Assembly (NCBI RefSeq): GCF_024436435.1
Contig: NZ_JAFMZP010000003.1
Span: 186,001 to 250,000, forward strand
DNA length: 64,000 bases
Reading direction: 5' to 3'
Source: Desertivirga xinjiangensis
GTDB taxonomy: Bacteria; Bacteroidota; Bacteroidia; Sphingobacteriales; Sphingobacteriaceae
Below are positions 8,476-16,503 of the stretch, piece by piece (the stretch's first letter is position 1; the number at the start of each line of letters is the position of its first letter). The notes beneath the pieces are model-generated. The model was not told the DNA's origin. It worked only from the letters and a program-made list of their open reading frames with translations, and made no database searches. Position numbers and translations under genes: made by a program.

Positions 8476-11292
8476 TTATTTTGATAAGTACATTGACTTT
8501 TCTTTGTATAACTTAACGAAGTAAGGATCGTGAAGGTCCTTAATGAAACGGATGGCCTCGCCTGTCGATTTCATCTCAGGCCCCAGTTCCTTTTCTACTT
8601 CAGGAAACTTGTCAAAAGAAAATACAGGCTCCTTAATTGCATAACCAATCAATTTTCTTTCGATGGTGAAATCCTTAAGCTTGTTTGCACCTAGCATTAC
8701 TTTAGCGGCGATATTGATATAGGGTACATCGTATGCCTTGGCTATGAAAGGAACTGTTCGTGAAGCTCGTGGATTTGCCTCAATCACGTAAACCTTTTCA
8801 TCTTTTATAGCAAACTGGATATTTAACAAGCCTCGTACATTAAGAGCTTTGGCTAGTTTCACCGTGTAATCTTCCATCTGGCGGATCACATTATCCGACA
8901 AGTTGAACGGAGGCAACACAGCGCTTGAGTCTCCGGAGTGGATACCCGCCGGCTCGATGTGCTCCATTAAACCGACGATGTGAACATCTTCTCCGTCGCA
9001 AATAGCATCAGACTCGGCCTCTTCAGCACGATCAAGGAAATGATCGATCAATACCCTGTTTCCTGGAAGATCTCCTAACAGTTTAACAACTGCGTTTTCC
9101 AGTTCTGCATCGTTAATAACAATGCTCATCCCTTGTCCGCCTAATACATAGCTAGGGCGGACCAATACAGGATAACCTACTTCCTTTGCCACTACTAAAG
9201 CCTCTTCAGCATCAACAGCAACACCATAACGAGGGTAAGGTATATCCAGTTCCTTCAACAAATCTGAGAAGCGACCGCGATCTTCGGCAATATCCATATT
9301 GTCGTACGAGGTACCGATAATTTTGATACCTTTCTCATGAAGCTTCTCTGCCATCTTTAATGCAGTTTGCCCACCAAGCTGAACAATTACGCCTTCCGGT
9401 TTCTCAAAATCAATGATCTCGCGAACATGTTCCCAAAATACCGGTTCAAAGTATAGTTTGTCAGCCATATTGAAGTCGGTCGATACCGTCTCAGGGTTAC
9501 AATTAACCATGATTGATTCGTATCCAACCTCTTTAGCAGCCAGTAGGCCATGAACGCAAGAATAATCGAATTCAATTCCTTGTCCAATACGGTTAGGACC
9601 TGAACCTAATACTATGATTTTCTTTTTATCGGAAGACACAGACTCATTCTCATCTTCGAAAGTTGAGTAGTAATAAGGGGTTTGTGCCTGGAATTCCGCA
9701 GCACAGGTATCCACCATTTTGTATACACGGCGTATTCCCAGTTCTTTTCTGCGGTCATAAACCTCATCTTCTGTAACGTTGCCAAGCAGCCAGGCAATCT
9801 GAACATCAGAAAAACCTTTTTGCTTTAATGTATAAAAGAAGTCTTTAGGAATATTATTTAGTGAATAGCGTTTCAGCTCTTGTTCAAGAAGCACCAGTTC
9901 CTGAATCTGTACAAGGAACCATTTGTCGATCTTAGTTACCTTCCGGATAGACTCCATTGGTACACCAAGACTCATGGCATCTTTAATCAGGAATAAGCGG
10001 TTCCAGCTTGGATGCTCCAAACCTTCCATGATCTCGTCCAGGTTACGGCTTTGTCTGCCGTCAGCACCCAAACCAGAGCGTCCGATTTCAAGACTCTGAG
10101 TAGCTTTCTGCAAGGCCTCGATAAAGGTCCGGCCTATGGCCATTACCTCACCTACAGACTTCATCTGCAAGCCTAGCTCCTTATTTGCACCTTTGAACTT
10201 ATCAAAGTTCCAGCGTGGAACTTTTACAATAACATAATCCAGCGTTGGCTCAAAGTATGCTGATGTTGTTTTCGTGATCTGATTTTCAACCTCATCAAGG
10301 TTATAACCGATAGCAAGCTTGGCTGCAATTTTAGCAATTGGGTAACCTGTTGCTTTAGATGCCAATGCTGATGAACGCGACACCCGTGGGTTGATCTCGA
10401 TGGCAATAATGGCTTCAGTAACAGGGTCTACAGAGAATTGCACGTTACATCCTCCGGCAAAATTACCGATAGCACGCATCATCTTGATCGCCTGATTACG
10501 CATATCCTGGTAACAACGATCACTTAGGGTCATCGCAGGAGCCACAGTGATGGAATCCCCTGTATGGATACCCATTGGGTCAAAGTTCTCAATAGAACAA
10601 ATGATAATTACATTGTCTTTGTTATCACGAAGCAACTCTAGCTCATATTCTTTCCAACCCAATACAGCCTTCTCAACCAGAACCTCATGAGTGGGCGAAG
10701 CTTGTAAACCACGGCTTAGAGCTGCATCGAACTCTTCTTTTTTATGAACGAAACCTCCTCCTGAACCACCTAAGGTATAGGATGGACGAATCACTAATGG
10801 AAAACCTATTTCTTGAGCAGCTTCTTTACCTTCAAGGAAAGAGTTAGCGATCTTCGACGGCGCAACACCAACGCCTATGTCCACCATCAACTGGCGGAAT
10901 TCTTCGCGATTCTCGGTTTTTTCTATGGCCGCCACGTCAACTCCGACTACACGCACACCATATTTCACCCAGATCCCGCGTTCTTCTGCCTCTTTACAGA
11001 GGTTTAGAGCTGTTTGGCCACCCATGGTTGGTAACACCGCATCAATATGGCGCTCCTGTAAAATCTGCTCAATACTCTCGCATGTTAGCGGAAGAAGATA
11101 AACATGATCACCAATAACCTTGTCGGTCATGATGGTGGCTGGATTTGAATTGATGATAGAAACTTCAATTCCTTCGTCTTTTAATGACAAAGCTGCTTGT
11201 GAACCAGCATAGTCGAATTCGCAAGCCTGACCGATAATGATTGGTCCTGAACCAATGATCAGGACGGATTTAATGGAAGTATCCTTTGGCAT
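8476..11292 (-). CDS. carB: Carbamoyl-phosphate synthase large subunit
   Basis: Makes carbamoyl phosphate from glutamine-derived ammonia, bicarbonate and two ATP, for pyrimidine and arginine synthesis. The 938-residue product has both homologous halves. The N-terminal half starts SVLIIGSGPIIIGQACEFDY and carries ATP-grasp motifs (RPSYTLGGSGGG, EINPRVSRSSALASKATGYP). The second half starts IIVLGSGPNRIGQGIEFDY and has RPSYVLGGQGMS and EANPRASRTVPF. It ends about 135 residues before the E. coli enzyme would, that is, without the C-terminal MGS-like allosteric domain. carA is not in the window. A -7 box and hairpin lie upstream of the start. Confidence 0.97.
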   Translation of the reverse strand: MPKDTSIKSVLIIGSGPIIIGQACEFDYAGSQAALSLKDEGIEVSIINSNPATIMTDKVIGDHVYLLPLTCESIEQILQERHIDAVLPTMGGQTALNLCKEAEERGIWVKYGVRVVGVDVAAIEKTENREEFRQLMVDIGVGVAPSKIANSFLEGKEAAQEIGFPLVIRPSYTLGGSGGGFVHKKEEFDAALSRGLQASPTHEVLVEKAVLGWKEYELELLRDNKDNVIIICSIENFDPMGIHTGDSITVAPAMTLSDRCYQDMRNQAIKMMRAIGNFAGGCNVQFSVDPVTEAIIAIEINPRVSRSSALASKATGYPIAKIAAKLAIGYNLDEVENQITKTTSAYFEPTLDYVIVKVPRWNFDKFKGANKELGLQMKSVGEVMAIGRTFIEALQKATQSLEIGRSGLGADGRQSRNLDEIMEGLEHPSWNRLFLIKDAMSLGVPMESIRKVTKIDKWFLVQIQELVLLEQELKRYSLNNIPKDFFYTLKQKGFSDVQIAWLLGNVTEDEVYDRRKELGIRRVYKMVDTCAAEFQAQTPYYYSTFEDENESVSSDKKKIIVLGSGPNRIGQGIEFDYSCVHGLLAAKEVGYESIMVNCNPETVSTDFNMADKLYFEPVFWEHVREIIDFEKPEGVIVQLGGQTALKMAEKLHEKGIKIIGTSYDNMDIAEDRGRFSDLLKELDIPYPRYGVAVDAEEALVVAKEVGYPVLVRPSYVLGGQGMSIVINDAELENAVVKLLGDLPGNRVLIDHFLDRAEEAESDAICDGEDVHIVGLMEHIEPAGIHSGDSSAVLPPFNLSDNVIRQMEDYTVKLAKALNVRGLLNIQFAIKDEKVYVIEANPRASRTVPFIAKAYDVPYINIAAKVMLGANKLKDFTIERKLIGYAIKEPVFSFDKFPEVEKELGPEMKSTGEAIRFIKDLHDPYFVKLYKEKSMYLSK

Positions 11293-11366
11293 TAGGGTTA
11301 AATATTTTTAAAGTTCTAAAGTCGGATGACCTGAAAATCAAGAAGGAAAGTCTTTTTATATAAAAA

Positions 11367-11388
11367 ATCCCGACTTGATTGTCGGGAT
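11367..11388 (-). promoter_or_regulatory. Hairpin with T-run at the carB 5' end
   Basis: An 8-bp perfect stem ATCCCGAC/GTCGGGAT with a 6-nt loop is followed on the minus strand by six T. It sits directly after the -7 box and about 75 nt before the carB start. It looks like an attenuator or 5'-end hairpin. The very 5' edge may lie upstream of the transcription start, which weakens the attenuator reading. Confidence 0.5.
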
Positions 11389-11389
11389 G

Positions 11390-11397
11390 CAAAGGTA
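11390..11397 (-). promoter_or_regulatory. carB -7 box (TACCTTTG)
   Basis: Exact TAnnTTTG on the minus strand, 93 nt upstream of the carB ATG. No clear TTG was found at the -33 position. Confidence 0.55.
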
Positions 11398-11515
11398 AGA
11401 AAAAATAGCTTTCTACGAATTATGATTTGGAAATTATGCGTTTAGATTAATCTTCTACAAGATTAAAAACTTTTTATGGCATAATACGTTGTTGTGGAAC
11501 AAATCAGGCACACAC

Positions 11516-12037
11516 ATGAAAAAGATAATAATTGGATTTATTGCTGTTGCAGCCCTTGTTGGGTGCAGCACCTTACAATCCATTGTACGGTCCAGCTTGC
11601 CTTATACAGCAACTCTAATCGTCCCTGCATCTACCAGCACCGGGAATACACACTCTGCAGTCAGTCCTGCTAGCAGTATGGATCAACTTTTCGGCAGTAA
11701 TACCAACGCACAGGTGAAGGAAGTAAGAATTGCTTCCGCGAAACTCAGTGCAAGTAATCCCGCAAATCAAAACATAGGAGCCTTTAGTTCTGTTAAGCTT
11801 TATCTATCGCGGAGTGATGGTTCGGGAGAAATTCTCGTAGCCTCCAGAACCGATATTGGTTCTTCGGTAGGCAATAACCTTGTGCTGGACATAGATAATT
11901 CGCGTTTCGTTGATGACATTATCAAAAGCAATGCTGCGAGAATACGAATGGAATATGTTCTGAGGAATAAACTTACCACTGATGTAAGCCTCAAAGCAAG
12001 CTTAGGTTTTTCATCGGTCCCTGCTACGGCCCAATAA
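11516..12037 (+). CDS. Predicted lipoprotein of unknown function
   Basis: A 173-residue product, taking ATG at 11516 (MKKIIIGFIAVAALVGCSTL) because it begins a clean lipoprotein signal with Cys at residue 17; nine upstream codons from 11489 add nothing. The mature part is Ser/Thr/Asn-rich, with no motif I recognise. Its predicted short beta strands (VKEVRIASAKL, VKLYLSR, LVLDIDNSRF, ARIRMEYVLRNKL) suggest a small beta-sandwich on the outer membrane or in the periplasm. It is followed by a strong terminator and so is probably a single-gene transcript. Confidence 0.8.
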   Translation: MKKIIIGFIAVAALVGCSTLQSIVRSSLPYTATLIVPASTSTGNTHSAVSPASSMDQLFGSNTNAQVKEVRIASAKLSASNPANQNIGAFSSVKLYLSRSDGSGEILVASRTDIGSSVGNNLVLDIDNSRFVDDIIKSNAARIRMEYVLRNKLTTDVSLKASLGFSSVPATAQ

Positions 12038-12073
12038 TTCTAATTTCTCTATATACTAATTGTTTGGTTAATG

Positions 12074-12105
12074 AACCTTTCTGATATTTCAGAAAGGTTT
12101 TTTTA
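12074..12105 (+). terminator. Terminator after lipoprotein gene
   Basis: An 11-bp perfect stem AACCTTTCTGA/TCAGAAAGGTT with a 4-nt loop is followed by a run of seven T. Confidence 0.9.
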
Positions 12106-12117
12106 TTAGCGGTTGAC

Positions 12118-12125
12118 TACATTTG
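12118..12125 (+). promoter_or_regulatory. pnuC -7 box (TACATTTG)
   Basis: Exact TAnnTTTG ending 5 nt before the ATG at 12131. This placement predicts a leaderless or nearly leaderless mRNA and argues for 12131 over the TTG at 12113, which lies upstream of the box. Confidence 0.6.
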
Positions 12126-12130
12126 CACGG

Positions 12131-12751
12131 ATGACTTTTATACAAGCCGGGTTTTTCAACGAGGTACTAACTCAATTTCAGCAAACCAGTACTTTAGAAT
12201 GGATTGGAGTTAGTACTGCTTTCATCTGTATCTATCTTGCTGCCAAAGAACATATCCTCAACTGGCCGGTTTCGATTATAAGTGCTTCGGTGTATGCTAT
12301 AGTGTATTATCAGTTCAAGTTATATGGCGATTCTGTCCTACAACTTTATTTTGTTTTCACGGCTGTGTATGGCTGGTACTACTGGATCAAACGGAAACAA
12401 CATCATGACAAACCTATTGTTAGCTTATCATTAAGAGAATGGGGAATAGTGATCATGGCTATTTCATTACTCACTACAATCTTAAGCCTGTTTCTTGACC
12501 ACTTCACAAATACCGATGTTCCTTACGTTGATGGGTTCTGCACAGCTATGAGTTTTGTTGCGCAATTTTTGATGACGAGAAAGGTGCTTCAAAACTGGGT
12601 GCTTTGGATCATTGTGGATATCTGTTATGTACCCCTTCTTTTATTCAAAGGCCTGGCTTCGACTGCTGTACTCTATGTGGTTCTGGTAGTTTTGGCAACT
12701 ATTGGTTATATCGACTGGAAAAAAACATGGAAAGCGGCTTCAACGATATAA
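12131..12751 (+). CDS. pnuC: Nicotinamide riboside transporter PnuC
   Basis: Facilitated uptake of nicotinamide riboside across the inner membrane for NAD salvage. The 206 residues form about seven membrane segments with the family pattern: NWPVSIISASVYAIVYYQFKLYGDS, repeated tryptophans (YGWYYWIKRK) and a C-terminal RKVLQNWVLWIIVDICYVPL. ATG at 12131 was chosen because the TTG at 12113 precedes the promoter box. The gene overlaps the NadR-like kinase by 25 bp, so uptake and phosphorylation are coupled. No NAD-sensing riboswitch was recognised upstream. Confidence 0.93.
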   Translation: MTFIQAGFFNEVLTQFQQTSTLEWIGVSTAFICIYLAAKEHILNWPVSIISASVYAIVYYQFKLYGDSVLQLYFVFTAVYGWYYWIKRKQHHDKPIVSLSLREWGIVIMAISLLTTILSLFLDHFTNTDVPYVDGFCTAMSFVAQFLMTRKVLQNWVLWIIVDICYVPLLLFKGLASTAVLYVVLVVLATIGYIDWKKTWKAASTI

Positions 12752-13266
12752 AAAAAATTGCGGTGGTAGGACCCGAGTCGACAGGTAAATCAACCATTTC
12801 GGAACAACTGGCTGCACACTACCGCACGATATGGGTGCCCGAGTTTGCCAGGGGATACTGTGAGCGCCTGACAGAGCCCTGCACCTGGCAGGATGAGATA
12901 AATATGTTTCAGGGACAGATAGCGCTCGAAAAACAATTGCTACCTGATGCTAATAGAATTCTGATCTGCGATACTACCTTCATTACTGTTAAAATATGGA
13001 GCGATTACACTTTCGGAAAGGCTCCACAGGAAGTACTTGATGAACTACCTAAGCACCCATATGATCTATACCTTTTAATGGACATCGATCTTCCCTGGCA
13101 GGACGACCCTTTGAGAGACTTCCCTCATTTAAGGGAATACTTTATGAATATCTGGCATAAAGAACTTCAAGCTCTGAATGCTAATTATACCGTTATTTCA
13201 GGCTCAGACGAGCAAAGGCTTCAGAATGCCATCTACACAGTTAATCAATATCTTAACAAAAATTAA
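12727..13266 (+). CDS. nadR: NadR-like nicotinamide riboside kinase
   Basis: An AAA-type P-loop kinase that phosphorylates nicotinamide riboside to NMN, trapping the substrate imported by PnuC. With ATG at 12727 the product is 179 residues. It starts just before the Walker A motif GPESTGKS (15-22), followed by VPEFARGYCERL and CDTTFITVKIW, both typical of the NadR C-terminal kinase domain. The nucleotidyltransferase domain and helix-turn-helix of the three-domain enterobacterial NadR are absent, so it is kinase only. The longer frame from 12604 would overlap pnuC by 148 bp and adds no domain. Overlap with pnuC supports the pairing. Confidence 0.9.
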   Translation: MESGFNDIKKIAVVGPESTGKSTISEQLAAHYRTIWVPEFARGYCERLTEPCTWQDEINMFQGQIALEKQLLPDANRILICDTTFITVKIWSDYTFGKAPQEVLDELPKHPYDLYLLMDIDLPWQDDPLRDFPHLREYFMNIWHKELQALNANYTVISGSDEQRLQNAIYTVNQYLNKN

Positions 13267-13290
13267 CATCTGCTTAAGTATGATTTGAGA

Positions 13291-13298
13291 TATATTTG
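13291..13298 (+). promoter_or_regulatory. -7 box (TATATTTG) of the terC leader
   Basis: Exact TAnnTTTG 171 nt upstream of terC. It would start an RNA that meets a terminator hairpin about 100 nt later. Confidence 0.6.
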
Positions 13299-13302
13299 CA
13301 CA

Positions 13303-13430
13303 ACATAATCTCGGCTGCCAGGATTTAAGGGAGAGAGGATTTATAACAAAAGGCTTTTATCAATAAAGCATACATACGTTCTTTTTAAATTAATGATCAA
13401 AACCTTCCGGTAAACGGAGGGTTTTTTGTT
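13303..13430 (+). ncRNA. Candidate leader RNA or small RNA before terC
   Basis: The sequence between a strong -7 box and a complete intrinsic terminator has no open frame and ends 38 nt before the terC ATG. This is the layout of a riboswitch or attenuator, or of an independent small RNA. I could not match it to a known class; the conserved core of the manganese-sensing yybP-ykoY riboswitch, often found before TerC genes, is not visible. Confidence 0.45.
13399..13427 (+). terminator. Terminator hairpin in front of terC
   Basis: The stem 13399-13409 with 13415-13425 includes one G-T wobble, has a 5-nt loop, and runs into six T. It precedes terC, so read-through is needed for terC expression from the upstream promoter. 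Confidence 0.8.
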
Positions 13431-13468
13431 TTAAAACTTGTTATAACTTAGTCACATAAAAACACACA

Positions 13469-14269
13469 ATGGAATTCCTTTCAAATCCGGAGATATGGAT
13501 CTCCCTCATCACGTTAACTGTATTAGAAATAGTATTAGGGATTGATAATATTATTTTCATTTCTATCCTTTCAGGAAAACTCCCACAAGAACAGCAGAAA
13601 AAAGCGCGTCAGCTTGGATTAATGCTTGCCATGGGTACACGGGTACTACTACTGCTTTCATTGACCTGGATCATGACTCTAACCGAACCTTTGTTCAACG
13701 CAGGCAACTGGATTGGCATAGACAGTGAAAAACTTGCGATATCCGGTCGCGACCTAATCCTGCTGATTGGAGGTTTATTCCTAATATATAAAAGCACCAT
13801 TGAAATCCATGAAAAGCTTGAAGGGGAAGACCATACGCAGGTAGACCGTAAGGTTCATTCTTTTGCAGGTGTAATCACTCAAATACTAATACTGGATATC
13901 GTTTTTTCCCTTGATTCTGTTATTACCGCTGTAGGGATGGCCGATAATATTGGAGTAATGGTTGCGGCTGTGGTGATTGCAGTTGGCGTAATGATGGTAT
14001 CTGCTAGTGGAATCAGTACATTTGTAAACAAGCATCCTACCGTAAAGATGCTGGCCCTTTCATTTCTATTACTGATTGGTGTATCGCTCTTAGCTGAATC
14101 TTTTGAACAACACATCCCGAAAGGGTACATCTATTTTGCAATGGCATTCTCTGTACTGGTAGAAATGCTAAACCTTAAAATGAAAGCCAGCGCTTCAAAA
14201 CCGGTGCACTTGAAAAATTCCCCTGAGGAACCGTTGAAAGATGAGGAGGTGTCCGGAAAGCACCTTTAA
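13469..14269 (+). CDS. TerC-family integral membrane protein
   Basis: 266 residues with about seven membrane helices. The TerC hallmark acidic/Asn motifs are present: LEIVLGIDNIIFIS in helix 1 and its repeat LDIVFSLDSVITAVG after the cytoplasmic loop. A short charged loop (EKLEGEDHTQVDRKVHS) and a Lys/Glu-rich tail fit the inner-membrane topology. TerC relatives (Alx, MeeF/MeeY) export manganese or help metal loading of secreted proteins; the original link is tellurite resistance. No other ter gene is near, so a metal-homeostasis role is more likely than a phage or tellurite system. A probable regulatory leader precedes it. Confidence 0.9.
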   Translation: MEFLSNPEIWISLITLTVLEIVLGIDNIIFISILSGKLPQEQQKKARQLGLMLAMGTRVLLLLSLTWIMTLTEPLFNAGNWIGIDSEKLAISGRDLILLIGGLFLIYKSTIEIHEKLEGEDHTQVDRKVHSFAGVITQILILDIVFSLDSVITAVGMADNIGVMVAAVVIAVGVMMVSASGISTFVNKHPTVKMLALSFLLLIGVSLLAESFEQHIPKGYIYFAMAFSVLVEMLNLKMKASASKPVHLKNSPEEPLKDEEVSGKHL

Positions 14270-14294
14270 CGATCTAAACTGCACATTCGATTTC

Positions 14295-15482
14295 TCAGCA
14301 CACGCGGCACAACAAGCCTTTCAGATACTCGCCCTCAGGGAAAGATGCCCTTACCGGATGATCTTCAGGCTGGCAGAACTGGTATATAAATTGAATTTCC
14401 TTTCCGGCGTCTAAAGCGGCCCATGCAAGGATCTGCTTGAAATGGGCAATATCAACAGCCCCTGAGCAAGAAAACGTAGCCAGTAACCCTCCACTATTAA
14501 GCAGAAGCATCCCTATTCGATTCAGGTCTTTATAGGCCCTTGATGCCTTATCTAGTGTCGACCGGGACGGGGCGTACTTGGGAGGGTCGAGAATAATAAT
14601 ATCAAACTTTTCTCCGCTTTCGCGAAAAGCTCTTAATTGTTTATTGACATCAGACTGTATAGCTGTATGAGGGAGATTAGCGAAGCCATTTAGATTTATA
14701 TTCTGCTTTAGGGTATCTACAGCCAACGCAGAACTGTCCACACTGGTTACTTCAGCAGCTCCCAAGTTAAGGGCATTCAAGGAGAATCCCCCTGAATACG
14801 AAAAACAATCCAACACGCGCTTACCTGCGGCATGCTCAGCCACAATGCGCCTGTTATCACGCTGATCGCAAAAGAATCCCGACTTTTGTCCTTCTGAGAT
14901 ATTAATATGGTACTTAATCCCATTCTCAATCACCTCAACGAATTCAGGAGGAGCCTCGCCAAAGAGGATGCCATGAGATGGTTCCAGGCCTTCATGAGCA
15001 CGTGCAGAAGCATCACTTCTATCAAAGATTCCTTTCGGGTTTAGCTGATTCTGTAATTCTTCCAAAATAAGCCCCTTGACCTTCTCTATACCCGATGTTA
15101 ATATCTGCAGGGAAAGGTAATCTGCATAGCGATCAACTATCAGTCCGGGCAAAAAATCAGCCTCACTGAAAACCAACCTGCAGGCATTAGTATGCGGTGA
15201 TTCCAGAAGGGCTTTTCTCGCGTTTATAGACTGCCGAATGCGGTTTCTCCACCATTCATCGTTGATTTCAACTTCTCTATTCCATTCGAGAACCCTAACC
15301 GCTACCCTCGACAGGCTGTTATAAATTCCATAAGCCAGAAACTCGCCTGAGCTGTCAATAACAGTGATCAAGTCCCCATTTTGGGGTTTTCCTTTTGTTG
15401 AGTCAATTGCTCCTGAAAAGATCCATGGGTGTAACTGGCGAACGGCTTTCTCTTTTCCTTTTTTTAAACGTACTTCAGGCAT
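14295..15482 (-). CDS. rlmI: Class I SAM-dependent rRNA methyltransferase, RlmI-like
   Basis: Likely 5-methylcytosine methyltransferase acting on 23S rRNA (C1962 in E. coli). The 395 residues comprise an N-terminal PUA-like domain beginning VRLKKGKEKAVRQLHPWIFSG, a central EEHG-type linker (SGFFCDQRDNRR) and a Rossmann methyltransferase domain. The SAM loop is VLDCFSYSGGFSLNAL, motif IV is ILDPPKYAPSR and the catalytic Cys lies in TFSCSGA. The last codons (C-R-V-C) and stop lie inside a copy of the dispersed palindromic repeat, so the original C-terminus may have been replaced by repeat sequence. It converges on terC with a 25-bp gap. Confidence 0.93.
   Translation of the reverse strand: MPEVRLKKGKEKAVRQLHPWIFSGAIDSTKGKPQNGDLITVIDSSGEFLAYGIYNSLSRVAVRVLEWNREVEINDEWWRNRIRQSINARKALLESPHTNACRLVFSEADFLPGLIVDRYADYLSLQILTSGIEKVKGLILEELQNQLNPKGIFDRSDASARAHEGLEPSHGILFGEAPPEFVEVIENGIKYHINISEGQKSGFFCDQRDNRRIVAEHAAGKRVLDCFSYSGGFSLNALNLGAAEVTSVDSSALAVDTLKQNINLNGFANLPHTAIQSDVNKQLRAFRESGEKFDIIILDPPKYAPSRSTLDKASRAYKDLNRIGMLLLNSGGLLATFSCSGAVDIAHFKQILAWAALDAGKEIQFIYQFCQPEDHPVRASFPEGEYLKGLLCRVC
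14297..14310 (+). repeat. Dispersed palindromic repeat, partial copy 4
   Basis: AGCACACGCGGCAC matches the first half of the repeat exactly. It overlaps the 3' end of the methyltransferase gene, including its last four sense codons and part of the stop. Confidence 0.65.
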
Positions 15483-15573
15483 AGCATCAAAGGTACAATT
15501 CCCATGGGGGTTTTGGAAGTTAAGCTCGGATGCCTTACACGTGATATAGGAATTAAAAATCGAATTAATCCTT

Positions 15574-15581
15574 TAAATTTG
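15574..15581 (+). promoter_or_regulatory. csaA -7 box (TAAATTTG), near-leaderless
   Basis: Exact TAnnTTTG ending 4 nt before the ATG at 15586. Transcription should begin at or next to the start codon. Confidence 0.6.
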
Positions 15582-15585
15582 AGCC

Positions 15586-15921
15586 ATGGAAGAGATTAGC
15601 TGGACTGAATTTGAAAAAATTGAAATCTGTGCAGGAACCATATTGGACGTACTCGAATTCCCCGAAGCAAGAAAGCCTGCTTATAAGGTGAAAGTTGATT
15701 TTGGTGATCTTGGAATCAAATGGAGCAGTGCTCAGATCACTAAACATTATACCAAAGAAGATCTAATAGGCCGCCAGGTGGTAGGAGTTCTAAATTTCCC
15801 CAAAAAACAAATTGGAAAATTCATGTCTGAGTTCCTTGTCACAGGCTTTGCCGACGAAAACGGCGAGATAGTGCTGGCTTCGGTTGAAAGGACCGTTCCG
15901 AACGGGGCCAGGCTTATTTAA
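15586..15921 (+). CDS. csaA: tRNA-binding domain protein, CsaA-like
   Basis: A single OB-fold tRNA-binding domain (EMAP-II/Trbp111 type) of 111 residues. Landmarks are FEKIEICAGTILDVLEFPEA at the start, VDFGDLGIKWSSAQIT in the middle, and the final SEFLVTGFAD then LASVERTVPNGARL. Such proteins bind tRNA as dimers and were described as secretion-related chaperones in Bacillus; the cellular role here is unproven. The start is fixed by a -7 box just 4 nt upstream. tadA follows after 23 bp, so the two tRNA-related genes are probably co-transcribed. Confidence 0.9.
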   Translation: MEEISWTEFEKIEICAGTILDVLEFPEARKPAYKVKVDFGDLGIKWSSAQITKHYTKEDLIGRQVVGVLNFPKKQIGKFMSEFLVTGFADENGEIVLASVERTVPNGARLI

Positions 15922-15944
15922 GTCGGCAAAATTGAATAGGATAT

Positions 15945-16421
15945 ATGAGATATATAAGCTTTACCGATGAGCCACAAATGGCACCAGACGATTTTTTCAT
16001 GAATGAGGCTTTAAAGGAAGCACATCTGGCATTGGAACAGGACGAGGTGCCAATCGGAGCGGTGATCGTTTGTAATGGAAAGATCATTGGCCGGGGGCAT
16101 AATCTGACAGAGCGACTGAACGATGTAACTGCTCATGCCGAGATGCAGGCATTTACTGCAGCCGCTGATTTTCTTGGAGGGAAATATCTTCGTGACTGCA
16201 CATTATATGTCACAATCGAACCCTGCATAATGTGTGCAGGAGCATCCTACTGGACTCAAATAAGCCGTATTGTTTACGGGGCCCATGATGTTAAACTCGG
16301 TTTCCGACGGATCAATCAACGCATTACGCATCCTAAAACAGAAATTGTAAGTGGGATTAAAGAAAATGAATGTGCATCTTTGATCAAAGATTTCTTTGCG
16401 AGAAAAAGAAATAAAAGCTGA
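15945..16421 (+). CDS. tadA: tRNA-specific adenosine deaminase
   Basis: Deaminates wobble adenosine 34 of tRNA-Arg(ACG) to inosine. The 158-residue cytidine-deaminase fold shows the catalytic His64-Ala-Glu66 and the zinc Cys94 and Cys97 (EPCIMCAGA), followed by RIVYGAHDVKLG. These residues separate it from guanine deaminase and CDA only by overall resemblance, but TadA is the best fit because the gene is single and follows csaA. Relatives often start near residue 12 (MAPDDFF), so ATG at 15978 is an alternative start. Confidence 0.9.
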   Translation: MRYISFTDEPQMAPDDFFMNEALKEAHLALEQDEVPIGAVIVCNGKIIGRGHNLTERLNDVTAHAEMQAFTAAADFLGGKYLRDCTLYVTIEPCIMCAGASYWTQISRIVYGAHDVKLGFRRINQRITHPKTEIVSGIKENECASLIKDFFARKRNKS

Positions 16422-16453
16422 CATATTGCTGAACAATCTTTTTAAGCATAAGT

Positions 16454-16461
16454 TATCTTTG
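16454..16461 (+). promoter_or_regulatory. sod -7 box (TATCTTTG)
   Basis: Exact TAnnTTTG 42 nt upstream of the superoxide dismutase ATG. Confidence 0.6.
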
Positions 16462-16503
16462 TACACTAGAATATTTTACCTTATTAACTTAATACTATAA
16501 ATT

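Noticed and set aside
12604-12726. Longer start of the NadR-like kinase
   Set aside because: It would overlap pnuC by 148 bp with a Cys-rich stretch unrelated to the family; 12727 starts just before the Walker A motif.
13299-13400. yybP-ykoY manganese riboswitch before terC
   Set aside because: The layout fits, but the conserved purine-rich core and paired helices of that class could not be found; it is listed only as an unclassified leader.
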